Source: Hyposmocoma kahamanoa
Taxonomy: Eukaryota; Arthropoda; Insecta; Lepidoptera; Cosmopterigidae
DNA length: 64,000 nt
Assembly: GCF_003589595.1 (NCBI RefSeq)
Contig: NW_020656077.1
Coordinates: 5,333,541 to 5,397,540, forward strand
Reading direction: 5' to 3'
Shown: in pieces, positions 10,506 to 21,001 of the stretch
Layout of the letters: each line of letters starts with the position of its first letter
Position numbering within the stretch: the first letter of the stretch is position 1
Made by a program: the position numbers and the translations under genes
Notes under the pieces: generated by a model
Told to the model about the DNA's origin: nothing
Databases searched by the model: none
What the model saw: only the letters and a program-made list of their open reading frames with translations

Positions 10506-12110
10506 TAATTCGCACACAACAACTAACATAGTATTGTCTCAAAATTGCTTTAACTTATATTAATATTACCTATTTAATTTCAAAGCGACAGTGTCGTCCT
10601 GTAACTTTAAAATTATATCGTACACGTATCGCCATTTTTGAGATAATACTTTGTTAGTTGTCAACTAACCCTATTTTTAAGTGTCCTGTTACTAACTGTT
10701 AATTTCGACTAAACATTGTTTGAAGGAATCGCATTAAGAAATCCGGTTTCTAATGCTGTGGAAATATGGTGCCGTAAATCGGCGCCGGCGACTGCTGAGC
10801 AGCAGGCTTGAATAGACCGATACATTATGAGCCAGTTGATTTATGTCGCAATAAATATTGGTCTTCCGACCACGCACCGAATATATGAGACTTAGTTATA
10901 GTAAAGAAAAAATGCACCTATTCAACAACTGAAAAATTGCATTGTTTACTGCTGCTGCTACGTTTTAGTGGTTTGTTATAGTAGTTTATATGACTGTTAC
11001 ATAATGAAAGGCATTAAAAGACGGATGTGGGTCTTAGGCAAGTTTCATAAAAATACCACACGAGTGTTTTAATGCCTAAGTACGGTTACACACACTGCTT
11101 TATCTATACACATATTTCAAGCTCTCCAGATATGTTTAGGAACCGCAGGTTACGACTGGCGGAATGGCGGCAAATAAAAACTTTTCTCACGCATGTCACA
11201 CAACCGTAGTTTTTATTTAATTCATAGACAAACTAGAGTCGGCACCAACTATCATATCGTTCGATATCAAGTAACATGTGAAATTTGTCAAAATTGTTTG
11301 ATATTGACATTTCATTTCGAATAAAACTTCATCTCGATTGATATTAGAATTGAGGTCGAATCAATTTGTTTTGTTTTTCAGAGATATTTAAAATTTTAAT
11401 GTAAGTCAATGTTTTAATGTAATAAATTCGAAAGAGATGTTATTAATAAGCAATAATAACATTTTCACAGATAAGAAATTTGTTCTAATAAAACATGTCT
11501 TTATGCTGGTCGTAATTTGCGGTTTTTTAACACATCATAGAGGGTTTATGATACGGGTGTAGATAAAATAATTATAGCACAGTTGCATTACGATATTGCA
11601 TTGCATGTAATTCAAAACATGGGACCTGGCATTCAAGAGCCGAAAAAATAGTATCATTTGACATGTGTGGCAATCAGTGGCAATTAATAATTCGATATTC
11701 TTACTGAATCAAATATAAAAAAAATTGTTCTGAAGGCTGAAAAAATATTGACAACACCTTAGAATAATAACGCACAACACTTTAAAATCGAGTAACAATT
11801 TATTCAATGATAAAATTAATAAAAGTTGACGAAAATAGGAACCAATACACTTCTGTACTTTTAGGATTGCGTGAGATACAGTCACATGACTTTTAAAATA
11901 CTAATTAATTTATTCCGAGAAAACAACTTCACAAAATGGTAGTTTCAGGCCCGGCTTTTACGACGCATCATATTATATAAGCCTGAATTTGAACATTGCT
12001 CTAATGTTAGCATTTAACGTACAAATTAGACAACAATAAACCGGTTACTTGTCCGTTTTAACCCCAACACAAAATTAAACGTAACCGTATAGTACCTTAA
12101 TTTTGCGATG
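10506..12110. other. AT-rich DNA, no gene recognised
   Basis: No open frame of note. A small inverted pair GGCATTAAAA / TTTTAATGCC lies at about 11010-11076. The rest shows no match to other repeats in the window. Confidence 0.45.
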
Positions 12111-12162
12111 AATTTGCAAACCGTAAGCCCGACGACCTCCAATGTCCAGCCGTTAGCGCCGT

Positions 12163-12217
12163 GAACTGAACTCTAGACCTCCTTATCTTAGGAATAAGGA
12201 GGTCTAGAGTTCAGTTC
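12163..12217. repeat. Perfect 24-bp inverted repeat with 7-nt loop
   Basis: Arms 12163-12186 and 12194-12217 are exact reverse complements (outer GAACTGAACTCTAGACC), with loop CTTAGGA. The right arm includes the B-box-like part of a SINE, so the left arm looks like an inverted duplication of the SINE head. Confidence 0.95.
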
Positions 12218-12268
12218 CCGGTGTGATCAATTTAGGAAAATAAATATTTCTGATTTGAGTGTTCTAAG

Positions 12269-12553
12269 CATTGACTTACAAATAAATGGACGACGGATCT
12301 AATACGAAAACCACGAAAAAAAGTCTCAAGTCAACGTATTTAAACGTAGTGACATGTAAAGGAATATGAAAAAGCTAAAACGTTGAATTTAAATTGTAAT
12401 GTCATCGCAGTACTGTCTAATTTTGCTTGCTTCGCTGTCTGTCGAACAAACGAAGACTAAAGCGTGAATGACGCTCTGTATACGATTTTAACGCCCTATA
12501 AGTTCGGACACTTTTTAGCGCGGACCCGACGTCCATATAATTGTAAGTCAATG
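12269..12553 (-). mobile_element. hAT-type MITE, copy 1 (285 bp)
   Basis: Ends CATTGACTTACAA and TTGTAAGTCAATG are perfect inverted repeats. Exact 8-bp target duplications GTTCTAAG flank it (12261-12268, 12554-12561). The 8-bp duplication suggests hAT mobilisation. It is inverted relative to copies at 27829, 47325 and 60352. The open frame across the right end is only MITE sequence and also appears in the 60352 copy. Confidence 0.93.
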
Positions 12554-12834
12554 GTTCTAAGCGAAATATCCAAGTTAATTTCGTTAAGCTCTGGTTCGAC
12601 TAGCACTGGGAGTTCCTGGAACGTGCTCAGAGAATCTTTGACAAAAAAATAAAAATAAAAAAGGAATGAACAAGAATCGCGAGCTCAGTTACATAAACAT
12701 AGCAACCTTCAGAAGAATGACATACAAAAAAATAAAGACAATTTTTGGAACTAGAGAAGACTGTCTCAATTTCTTAATAGCAAGAGTTCAATTTGTGGAT
12801 ATAGACGATAAAAGTCTACTGTTTTAAAGACCTA

Positions 12835-12985
12835 AAGAACACTTCCACTGTGCCCCGAAACATAAAGTTGACAAGTCCCATGTTTTCAACCGTTACCGGA
12901 AAGCATTACTGCTTGGCGGCAGAAATAGGTAAGGTGGCAGTACTTCCCAGGACTAAATCTGTCAACCAAGACCTCTATGCTACTA
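12835..12985 (-). mobile_element. SINE-like family B (truncated)
   Basis: Reverse-strand landmarks are CTGCCGCCAAGCAGTAATGC, ACCTATTTCTGCC and GGGACTTGTCAACTT. A full copy is at 61562-61856. Confidence 0.75.
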
Positions 12986-13968
12986 AAATCAATCTGCCAG
13001 GCTCAAAGTAATTGGACTCTAACACTATGAGCTGGTATATAATATTAAAACACAACATCCTATTCAAAATTTAAAAAAAAACAAAGAAATTGCGATGGTA
13101 AAATGAGGTCGCTTAATATACTATTAACGCCATCTATGAAGTAGAGTTGATAAAAAAGGGAAAGTATTTATTTATAATGTGGAATAAGCGCAATACATGT
13201 GAGGTAATGTTATATTTTCGTTGCAAATTTATGTGAAATCGAGTAAAATGCGCAAACAAAGCTGATAACTCAAAAATAACTATTACAGAAAAAAAAGGCG
13301 GTGGCAAATTCCATTACATCCTGCTTAATTATCTGTATAAATAATGCGTGAACATTTCATAATTATAATATAAAATAATAATAATAAACTCGTTCAATTT
13401 TCTTGAATGCAGTGATATATTTTGTAATAAACTCGAACACGGTGGTAATTAGCAAGACAAAACGGTTTAATGACTCAGCGCGGTTGCGGGGAACCCACGT
13501 TATTCTGCCATAACCTTACTAAAGTGTTTTAACTACAGGTATTTTATTTTGGGAGGTCGAGATTTAGCACAATTGAGTATGAATTCATTTCAAGCCTGCT
13601 GTGTACTTCGTAAATATTATTCGTGACAATGTTTACGAAATATTGGAAGTGTTCAGCGTATTCTAACGCGCCGACGACGTCATCAACGCGTATGCGCGCG
13701 TGTGTTTCACGCATTTTGATAAGTGATATATAATTATAGATAGTATAATTTCAGTTAGTTTTTGAAATGAAGCAATTACATGAAATTCTGACTGTAAACT
13801 CCACTGGTATATAAGCTTCTTGCTTGCAACGTGATGTTTGCGAGCGTTTCAATCGATTCGCTACAGTGCATCTGCGGCGTAAAGAATAAGTCTTAAGTCC
13901 TTGTAACCGGGAAATTTTTTTTCTTCCATGGTAACAATATTAATGTATTCCATTGATAACGACCCTGT
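12986..13968. other. AT-rich DNA, no gene recognised
   Basis: No frame above 60 codons. A CpG-rich patch near 13665-13715 (GCGCCGACGACGTCATC) has no identified role. Confidence 0.4.
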
Positions 13969-14178
13969 TCTACCACGAAGAGGTACCAGGTTCAATTTCC
14001 AGAAAAATATTTACATATGGCGTATATACCCCAAATAAATCTTTATTTCTCTCGTGAGTTTAAGTGTAATTTGTAGTTGTCTAATGTGTGTGTCCAAGGC
14101 AATCGCGACACAGGGTTTCCTTAGTGCGGACCATGGTAGAAAATTTATGTGGTGCGGACGTATGAGTGTTATTATTAT
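13969..14178 (+). mobile_element. SINE family A, degenerate
   Basis: The order ACGAAGAGGTACCAGGTTC (B box degenerate), ATTTATTTCTCTC equivalent, TGTAATTTGTAGTTGTCTA and GCGACACAGGGTTTCC is kept. The A-box half is not recognisable. Confidence 0.75.
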
Positions 14179-14229
14179 TTTTATACATAATATATTATGC
14201 AAATAAACATACATAGAAATGGACATTTA

Positions 14230-15090
14230 ATATTTTAGGAACATGTTACACTTTTTTCTAAATCATGTCATTAAAGAGCGTTCAGGAGTCTATACTCAAA
14301 CAACTTCACCCATTTGGTTCTAACATGCCAAAATTATGTACACATAATTGATTGACAAATCAATTCTTAAAATATTTTTTTTAACTCACTTGTATTAAAA
14401 TTATTTATTTCCTACTACACCTGTAATAAATACCATACGATTTTTTTTTAATTTTCCCGTGTTTTTCCAGTGTCGTCTTTCGTTAGCCAGACTACATTCA
14501 TTAATTTGTTTGAAATAAAACTTTGTAAATTGTCCGGCAAAAGTTTCTGAAATATTAAAACTATTTTAAGACATAACGCGGACCAGTAAATTAAGTTGTC
14601 AGTGACATTACAACGCATGTCGCGTACAATTAATTCAATTATAAATTTTTCAGTGCATTGTTCGAATATATTTGCAACTATAATTGACTCTTAACCAGAA
14701 CCTCAACTTCCCGTTTGTTTGTTAAATTTGAGAACAACGAACCGGATCTATTATAAGTTGAGGCTTAAGGCTTGGTTCATACTGGAGAATTTTTATAGGC
14801 GAAAATTACAATGTAAAAATATATAAAAAAGAAGCTGCGGTAGCCCAAGCGCCCAGTTACACGAGAAGAAAGTTTAAGAAGAAACACCACGCACATTAAT
14901 GACGAATCTGAATTCTATTTATTATGCAACAACATTTAAATTCCTCTCAATAAAGTTACCTCCGCGTAGACCAAATACAAGTCTGACTCGCCCACGTGAC
15001 CGGAACGCTCATTTAAATTAAAACGTAAAAGCTAAACATATAGAGCGTATTTTTCCATGCCAGTTAGATGCACGCGGTCGCTGCGCGGCG
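14230..15090. other. AT-rich DNA, no gene recognised
   Basis: No convincing frame, tRNA-like box or repeat shared within the window. Confidence 0.4.
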
Positions 15091-15094
15091 GCAA

Positions 15095-15143
15095 CGCGGA
15101 CTCCGCTCTGCGACCGCGCGGACTCCGCTAGGCGACCGCGCGG
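15095..15143. repeat. GC-rich tandem dimer, 22-bp unit
   Basis: Units at 15095-15116 and 15117-15138 differ at two positions (GCTCTGCGACC versus GCTAGGCGACC) and are followed by a partial third. The patch is far more GC-rich than its surroundings. Confidence 0.85.
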
Positions 15144-15180
15144 GGTGAGCGCGATGAAATTCATGTCGAGTAAATGCGCC

Positions 15181-15350
15181 CTAATGGTTTGACTTAACGG
15201 CTTTCAAGCAGAGGCCGTGGGTTCGAGCCCGGGTTTTTTTACCTCTGACTTTCTCGGAACGTATGTGAAGGAAAACATCGTAATGAACTGCCTGCACGTC
15301 GAGGAAGGTTTTCAACCCTTGGAAGATGTGTGAACTGCTACGCCATTGGA
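15181..15350 (+). mobile_element. SINE family D (tRNA-derived)
   Basis: GGTTTGACTTAACGGC...TTTCAAGCAGAGGC and B box GGGTTCGAGCCCGG form a tRNA-like head. The body follows with a long T run, ACCTCTGACTTTCTCGG, AAAACATCGTAATGAA, GCACGTCGAGGAAGG and TTGGAAGATGTGTGAA. Related pieces are at 17412, 26029 (minus) and 39144. Confidence 0.7.
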
Positions 15351-15426
15351 AGGTTTGCTGGTACTTATAGCATAGGTTTTCCTTTTTTAAGGACCAGCGG
15401 TCATATCTTCTGATTCTTCGATACTT

Positions 15427-15870
15427 ACTTACTGTACACTATGCATGTTGTATTATTATTATGGCAAATAAATTTATTATTATTATTATCTATTTTAGAC
15501 CCTAGCCTCTCCCAAGGCCTAAAATTAATTTTGAATTTTTAAATGGGAAAGGCGGTATTTCCCGGCACTGGCCCAGTCGACCGGGCTCAGAGACTCAGGT
15601 TCAAGAACTGGCGAACGATACGTGCCGTATCGAGCAGGACCGCCTTCTGCATTTGTGCTGGAAGCGACACTTACTGTACACTGTGCATGTTGTATTATTA
15701 TTATGGCATCTGGCATATATCTATTTTAGACTCTCGCCTCCCCCAAGGCCTAATTATTGTTATTATTATTAAGCCCCAATCCGCATTGGGCCAACGCGGC
15801 GGACTATAACCTAAACCCTCGACTGAGATGAGACCCATGACCATCAGTAGGGCGTATAATTTGGTGAATG
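15427..15870 (+). repeat. Interspersed repeat B, tandem, with LINE-like 3' end
   Basis: A 40-bp block at 15427-15466 recurs at 15669-15708 with one mismatch (ACTTACTGTACACT start). TTTTAGACCCTAGCCTC recurs as TTTTAGACTCTCGCCTC about 230 bp later, so the unit is partly duplicated in tandem. The middle matches 9299-9486. The end (AAGCCCCAATCCGCATTGGG, then GACCCATGACCATCAGTAGG) resembles the 3' end I remember for RTE-type LINEs. Confidence 0.7.
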
Positions 15871-15944
15871 ATAACCATTATAATAATTACAAATAATATC
15901 CAGACAACAATATACCAATTAGCTGGTTTTTAACTAGGAAATTA

Positions 15945-16075
15945 ATATGAGTGCCAGAGCAACGGAATCTACTCTGGGACACTACTCGGAACTACCAGAC
16001 CAAAAACCATTTTAGAAAAGTTTATTTCCCAAATTGATCCAACCGAGAATAGAAACCGGGACGTCCTCATCAGTT
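15945..16075 (-). mobile_element. SINE family E (single head)
   Basis: Reverse-strand order: degenerate B box, GGATCAATTTGGGAAATAAA, CTTTTCTAAAATGG, GTGTCCCAGAGTAGATTCCG and TTGCTCTGGCACTCAT, as in family E elsewhere. Confidence 0.65.
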
Positions 16076-16863
16076 TACACTACATGTCTTATAATATTAA
16101 TATAATACGTATATTTAAATACCTACCTAATATACACACATCGAAATAATCTGGGGATTACGTTGCTTGAACTGAATAAAAATAATTTGCAAGCCAATTG
16201 AATAAAAATCAGGTTTATTAATGTTTTTTTTTGACCCCGATGATTTTTACTTGGTCAATTGTACATTTTGAATCTGGAAACGAAATTGACCAAAATATCC
16301 ATTGACGTTAAAAAATATATATTTTTTAAACATTAATTTTGATGTTGTGTATTTTGCCACAGCAGCGTTGTATACCTATCGTATCGTATTAATATTGCTT
16401 CTACGACTAGTAGATGTGTGAATCAAGCTTTACAAATTGTAAAGCTGTTATGAATACTTTTTAATCAGTTGCAAAATTGCTTTTTTGCCGCGGGCACACA
16501 CTACAACTTGACAGGCGTACTGCAAAGTTGAAATTGTTTCGTGTTGCTTTTTCGGTTTTTCTATCATTTGGAACTGGCATTCCATTAACTGTTCTCAGTC
16601 TGCTTTTTAAAAGTGTAACTAGTTTGAAGAATGAATTTCACAACGAAACTAAAACTGCAAGCCAAGTTTTGATTGCTTGTTGTCAAGATTGTTAACTAGT
16701 TGCAGCGACCGATACTTGTATACTCAGCCTTACATGAAGGTATCGGTAGTTAGTACAAGGGAATGACGTCACATGGTTTCTCGTTAAATATACAAGGCCA
16801 CTCGTAAAATACTAATAGCCTAGCTGGACTATATTACTAACTTTATTAACAACAACTTTTGTT
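16076..16863. other. AT-rich DNA with a weak foldback
   Basis: Around 16480-16700, GTTGAAATTGTTTCGTGTTG and the reverse complement of CAACGAAACTAAAACTGC resemble each other, suggesting a decayed inverted-repeat element. The ends are not clear. No gene. Confidence 0.35.
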
Positions 16864-17133
16864 AAATTTTTATTGAATTGATATTCAATTATTTTTTGTT
16901 AATTACTCCACTAGTTTGTTATAATTATTAATACAAAGATCGAACACTCAGAAAAAACACTCAGAAAAAATTCCTTCGATCCGGTCGGATTCGAACCGAC
17001 GTCTTCTTGCATACCGTGCCAGACGCTATACCAACTAAGCCACGGAACGAACCAACGGACCTCACGAATTTTTCTATGTGTCGTATCGTGTCTTTGTACT
17101 TGGTCTTTCAACGACTTTTTAGTCGTAGCGCCA
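16864..17133 (-). mobile_element. SINE family C (tRNA-derived)
   Basis: On the minus strand GTGGCTTAGTTGGTATAGCG is a good A box and GGTTCGAATCCG a good B box, followed by ATCGAAGGAATTTTTTC and GAGTGTTCGATCTTTG. A tail with AACAAACTAGTGGAGTAATT runs to 16864. It looks like a tRNA with CTGGCACGGTATGC as the anticodon region, but the tail and copy number show it is a SINE, not a tRNA gene. Confidence 0.88.
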
Positions 17134-17400
17134 AGGGACAGGATGGAGAAGTCGTGCGCCTGCTATTAAGCGACATGCCTGTCTTAGATCGCAAAGATTT
17201 GAGGAACACTGCCACTGCGCCTGTCATCCTGAGACATTTAAGTTGACAAGTCTCATGTGCCTGTAATTTCACCAGCACCGTTACCCTTCAACACCGGAGC
17301 GCTGTAATGCTCACATTACAGCTTGGCGGCAGAAATAGGTAAGTTGGCAGTACTCCCCTGGACGAACTAGAAGCTCTACATCTACTAAAATGTGCGAAAT
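17134..17400 (-). mobile_element. SINE-like family B
   Basis: Nearly the whole family order is present in reverse complement, from the ACTTCTCCATCCTGTCCC-type 3' part through GGTGAAATTACAGGCAC and CTGCCGCCAAGCTGTAATG. It abuts the family C SINE at 17133. Confidence 0.85.
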
Positions 17401-17411
17401 TTTATTTTAAA

Positions 17412-17612
17412 ATTTACCTCTCTGATGGCACTCGGCGAAGAAAAACATCGCAATGAAACCACACGTCAAAGAAAGTCAACAACCTTCGGAAAACGCTTGA
17501 AGTCCCGAACTCACATTGTGCCAGGACGGCCGACAGTGGCTTAGAAATCCTGGCCTAAGAGGACACCCGTGTCCAACAGTGAGACGTAGAAATGAGTTGA
17601 TGATGAGAATTA
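17412..17612 (+). repeat. SINE family D body without head
   Basis: ACCTCTCTGATGGC, AAAACATCGCAATGAAACC, CCTTCGGAAAACGC and a tail CACCCGTGTCCAACAGTGAG match the bodies at 15181 and 39144. Confidence 0.6.
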
Positions 17613-17715
17613 ACATAGCATACGCAGACATGAGACAGCTGTTGAGACATCTCTCTATTAACATATTTGCGCCCGTTTGAAAATAAAATTATTCTGAAAC
17701 ACATGGTAGATCAAC

Positions 17716-18138
17716 ATGATATCGCCACATTTACCACACGAAATTCAATATGTATTCAAAGGACATTTTCATAGAACATTTCGTAATACTATGTGTAAAA
17801 TGAATATTATTTTACAATGGCTAATCATTGTTCGGTGCACTTCAGACGGTGCACAAATTTATTTGCGCTTTGTAAATACGATATATTTGGTAACAATACA
17901 TACGGTGATACGAAATTTATCATTGTTACGAAATTCAAAGCAAGAACAAAAGTTTTCATTAGTACAAAAGAGGGATAGATGTTTGAAGCAGAAGTTTAGT
18001 GTGTTTCAAACATCGAGTATGGTTTCAAACTTTGAAATGTTGGGACCAATAATGAATAGGGTACGCGGATTTGAAATTAAAGTACAGAAGTGGAATATGT
18101 TTCCTCTAGTATGCAGAGAGTGCTTGTTAAATATATAA
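17716..18138 (+). CDS. Uncharacterised 140-codon open frame, doubtful
   Basis: An uninterrupted ATG-to-TAA frame in moderately AT-rich DNA just upstream of the mariner-like transposase fragment. I see no transmembrane segment, repeat, known motif or splice context that makes it convincing. It could be chance, or a rearranged upstream part of the same transposon, but the translation does not show transposase motifs. I cannot assign a function. Confidence 0.15.
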   Translation: MISPHLPHEIQYVFKGHFHRTFRNTMCKMNIILQWLIIVRCTSDGAQIYLRFVNTIYLVTIHTVIRNLSLLRNSKQEQKFSLVQKRDRCLKQKFSVFQTSSMVSNFEMLGPIMNRVRGFEIKVQKWNMFPLVCRECLLNI

Positions 18139-18146
18139 TAAGTGAT

Positions 18147-18482
18147 GCCTGTAAATTTCATATCAAGCCACACAGCCACCGAAACAATGAATTTATTGCA
18201 AACCAAATTTCCCGATCGCATAATTTCACGAAATTCAGCCGTTAAGTGGCCAGCTCGATCATGTGGTTAACAACGCTGGATTATTTTTTATGGGGTTATG
18301 TTAAAGACAGAGTCTATACGGAGCCAATCGAATCGATTGCAGCCTTAAAACTCAAAATTCGTGACGAAATTAACGAAATAGACGCACCATTTTCTCAAAA
18401 AGCGATAAAAAAATTTGATGAAAGAATCGACGTCTGTAACTGTGGTCGAGGTGGACATTTATCAGATATCATTTTTCATTAA
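18147..18482 (+). pseudogene. Mariner/Tc1-superfamily transposase, C-terminal fragment
   Basis: Translation from 18147 gives VNFISSHTATETMNLL, KFPDRIISRNSAVKWPARSC, then a frameshift. The frame resumes as LDYFLWGYVKDRVYTEP and continues to CNCGRGGHLSDIIFH and a stop. The WPARSC...LDYFLWG block is the region holding the third catalytic acidic residue in mariner-like transposases (usually D in the RSCDLTPLDYF context). The frameshift falls on that residue. The N-terminal DNA-binding part and the first two catalytic residues were not found upstream. A possible right end, GTTGAAACACCCTTTA, lies near 18576-18591. Confidence 0.75.
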
Positions 18483-19559
18483 TAATTGCCAAACTTACTT
18501 TTTTTTATACAATTAAAATTTGATCATTGCATCTAAATTTATTGTTTTATTTTGATTTACAAAACAAAGTTCTTGTTGAAACACCCTTTAGTATATTATT
18601 AAGTTAGATCGTACATTCCACCAAAACCTGGGTTGGGAATATTTTATGCATTTCTTATTTTATTTTTAATGCAGTTATGGTGGCAGCTGCAGTATGGATA
18701 CGTTCGTTTGCTCCGGTAGTGTGTGGCGTCCATCTCGCGCACAACTAGCGCTTGTAACAGCGGTCTGGAAGAGGCACTAATGGAAAAAAGATGTACAGGA
18801 CATGAGAGTTGCCCTTTAAGTTGGAAGCTACGGTATTAGTACGGAGAACCAGTAGAGAATAACCTAGATATGCTTCGGTTGATCCAGCCGCATAGGAATT
18901 TTGGGACTGGGAGAGACGCTTCGGCGTCGGGAGGTGAGCGTGCCTACTGTTTCGTCACCAAAACGGAAAAATTTGGTAGTTGAAGGTGGCAACCGCTATT
19001 TTTGCAATGCACAAAGGCTCTGGTACCGATCTGGAAAACAGGGAGGGAGGGTGCTGTACATGCACCCGGGGTCGCTCACCCAATGCACTATGCCTTTTGA
19101 GCACCGGATGAAATCTGTGACAACCCTGTTACGGGATGATCTGGGGGCACCTAAACTGATAACGAACTTTCCTACTGCTACTAAAAGTTAGTTAGTTCTT
19201 TTAACTGCCTTATTATATCATACAATTTATTTGTTTATCACTTAAAAACTACTGCTCGAACACCAAACGTGTTCATTGTTCAGGTGCCAAGTTTTGTGAT
19301 ATTCTACATTAGCCTACTGCTCAAAAATACCTAGCATGCCAACAATCAACACTAAATGTCGACCTCGACAGAAAAAAAATTCGGAAACTCTGAAGTCATT
19401 ACGGTTCAGAATAAGGACGCTTAAGAAGGGGACTGTGCACAAAATAATCATACAAAACATGGACCATTGGAACGTGTTATGCCCTGTATTTTGTCTTGAG
19501 GTATTATTTTATTTTGGAATTCCTGAAGAATTTTAAACTGTATTTATTTGGAAATAGTG
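18483..19559. other. Unassigned region with a GC-richer core
   Basis: 18660-19190 is more GC-rich than its surroundings and contains a 96-codon frame (18901-19191) with no motif I recognise. Composition suggests an old element remnant, but no ends or homologous copies were seen here. Confidence 0.3.
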
Positions 19560-19835
19560 CTACTAGTCTATTTGAATTTTCCTAAGATGAGATTATAATG
19601 GATGGTTGCAGCCGTGTTCCGGAGGTTCACTAAGTTGCATGTTCTACGTGTGAATCAGTGAACCATCTGGGCGGCTCGGTTCGTCTTGTTTATATTTGTA
19701 AATAACTATTAATATTATTAGGTATTATTTTTGTAATTGACTACTAATCCTAATACTAACATAGTTATAAGATGTCATGTTACTAACTTGTATGGTTTTA
19801 CATTGTCTGAAATAAATTATTTTTATTTTATTTAG
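19560..19835 (+). repeat. Probable LINE 3' untranslated end
   Basis: It ends with a polyadenylation-like GAAATAAATTATTTTTATTT at 19809-19828. Before that come TGTCATGTTACTAACTTG and ACATTGTCTG, resembling a degenerate stretch at 10660-10725 (GTCCTGTTACTAACTG, ACATTGTTTGAA). No coding part is joined to it. Confidence 0.4.
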
Positions 19836-19962
19836 TTTTTATTTAATTTTGATTGATAGTTCATGCATAAAATTTTTATAGACGCTATTCAGTTTACACG
19901 GTTTCAGTGGCTTAAAGTTATTTTTCATGAGCTACATTATTTTGGCCGGATAATCATATAAA

Positions 19963-20151
19963 TAAATAAAAAACGCACACACCCATAGTTCCACACTAGG
20001 AAAACACTAGGGTGCCATGGACACACAATTACACCCAAACTCACAAGAGAAATAAAATGTAAGCCATACAAATATTTCTCCCGGCTCGGGAATCGAAACC
20101 GGTGTGTGCGTGACGAACCAGGAAGGTAACCGTTCGGCCACGGCGGCAGTT
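19963..20151 (-). mobile_element. SINE family A
   Basis: Minus-strand head CTGCCGCCGTGGCCGAACGG, B-box-like GGTTTCGATTCCCG, then GGCTTACATTTTATTTCTC, GGGTGTAATTGTGTGTCC and an AT-rich tail. Confidence 0.88.
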
Positions 20152-20334
20152 AAAAATCTTACTTTGCTAGGTTGTTTGCAAATGTTACCCTTCAAAACCA
20201 AAACACGGCAAAACTCACATTACTGCTTCTTATTGCATTTGTGTGTAAACATTTTCAATCCTTTGAAATTGATATTCTATTCCTTTTATTTTCTTTAAAA
20301 TGGTCAAAGGACTTCTTAATTGACTTAACTTTAC

Positions 20335-20790
20335 AATCGCGGTGTTCCATTTTTAACTTAAAAAGGAGGAGGTTTTCAATTCGACTGTACGTTTTTTTTG
20401 TATGTATGTTACGCGATAATCTGTGCACCGATGTTCACCAATTTTGCAGATTCTTTTTTGTTGGAAAGAGGATATTTCCGTAGTGGTCCCATTTAATTTT
20501 GAAGGAAATCATCCACCTCTAAGGGTGGCTGTTCACACATGAAGACTCATTGTTATACATAGCGCCTACATTTTATTATAAGGAGCAATTATTGTAATGG
20601 TTGATTTTGCTATTCTCCAATTCAAGGCGTTTTTCTTTAAGCAGTGAGCGTATAGTGGCGGACTAGGGAATGAATCTGGATTTGCGCACTTGCCGATAAC
20701 CAATTTCAATAAAACTTGGCAAATAGATGTAATTCTACGAACTTTGAGATCGGTTTTTTTTAGTACTCTGTACTGAGATTATGTAGTAGC
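20335..20790 (+). repeat. Unclassified interspersed repeat A (long copy)
   Basis: It starts GGAGGAGGTTTTCAATTCGA and continues with GTATGTATGTTACGCGATAA, TTTTTTGTTGGAAAGAGG, GTGGTCCCATTTAATTTTGA, CACCTCTAAGGGTGGCTGTT, TCCAATTCAAGGCG and TAGTGGCGGACTAGGG. It ends near AGTACTCTGTACTGAGATTA. No terminal inverted repeats or coding frame are evident. Confidence 0.8.
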
Positions 20791-21001
20791 GAGGAACGCA
20801 ATATTATCAGATTTAATTCTTTTAAAATATTATGAGAGTTGAGAACTTAACTAGTATGAGTATTTATTTTTTCAATCACGTTACGAATAATTTGCTTTGC
20901 TTATTAGGCAAAAAACAAATAAATTGCTTCTTTTCTTTTTTTTTTGGTTGGTAAAATCCATTTCCATTTTCAAAATCCGTATGTAAAGCCATTCTTTAAT
21001 G

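Larger units (their letters stand above)
12115..12630 (+). mobile_element. SINE family E, rearranged and interrupted by a MITE
   Basis: B-box-like AGTTCAGTTCCCGG and GATCAATTTAGGAAAATAAA resemble the family E head and its GGACCAATT...GAAATGAA segment. After the MITE at 12269-12553, TGGGAGTTCCTGG fits the family E body. The head is folded back on itself (see 12163-12217). Confidence 0.55.

Noticed and set aside
12464..12652. 62-codon frame, with the same N-terminus as a frame at 60196-60441
   Set aside because: The shared part is simply the right portion of the hAT-type MITE translated; the frames diverge at the MITE boundary.
16980..17045. A tRNA-like sequence on the minus strand with good A and B boxes
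   Set aside because: The same sequence plus a common tail recurs elsewhere in the window, so it is a SINE. The same applies to the family A heads.
18901..19191. 96-codon frame in a GC-richer patch
   Set aside because: No recognisable domain; could be part of an old element, but I cannot support a protein call.
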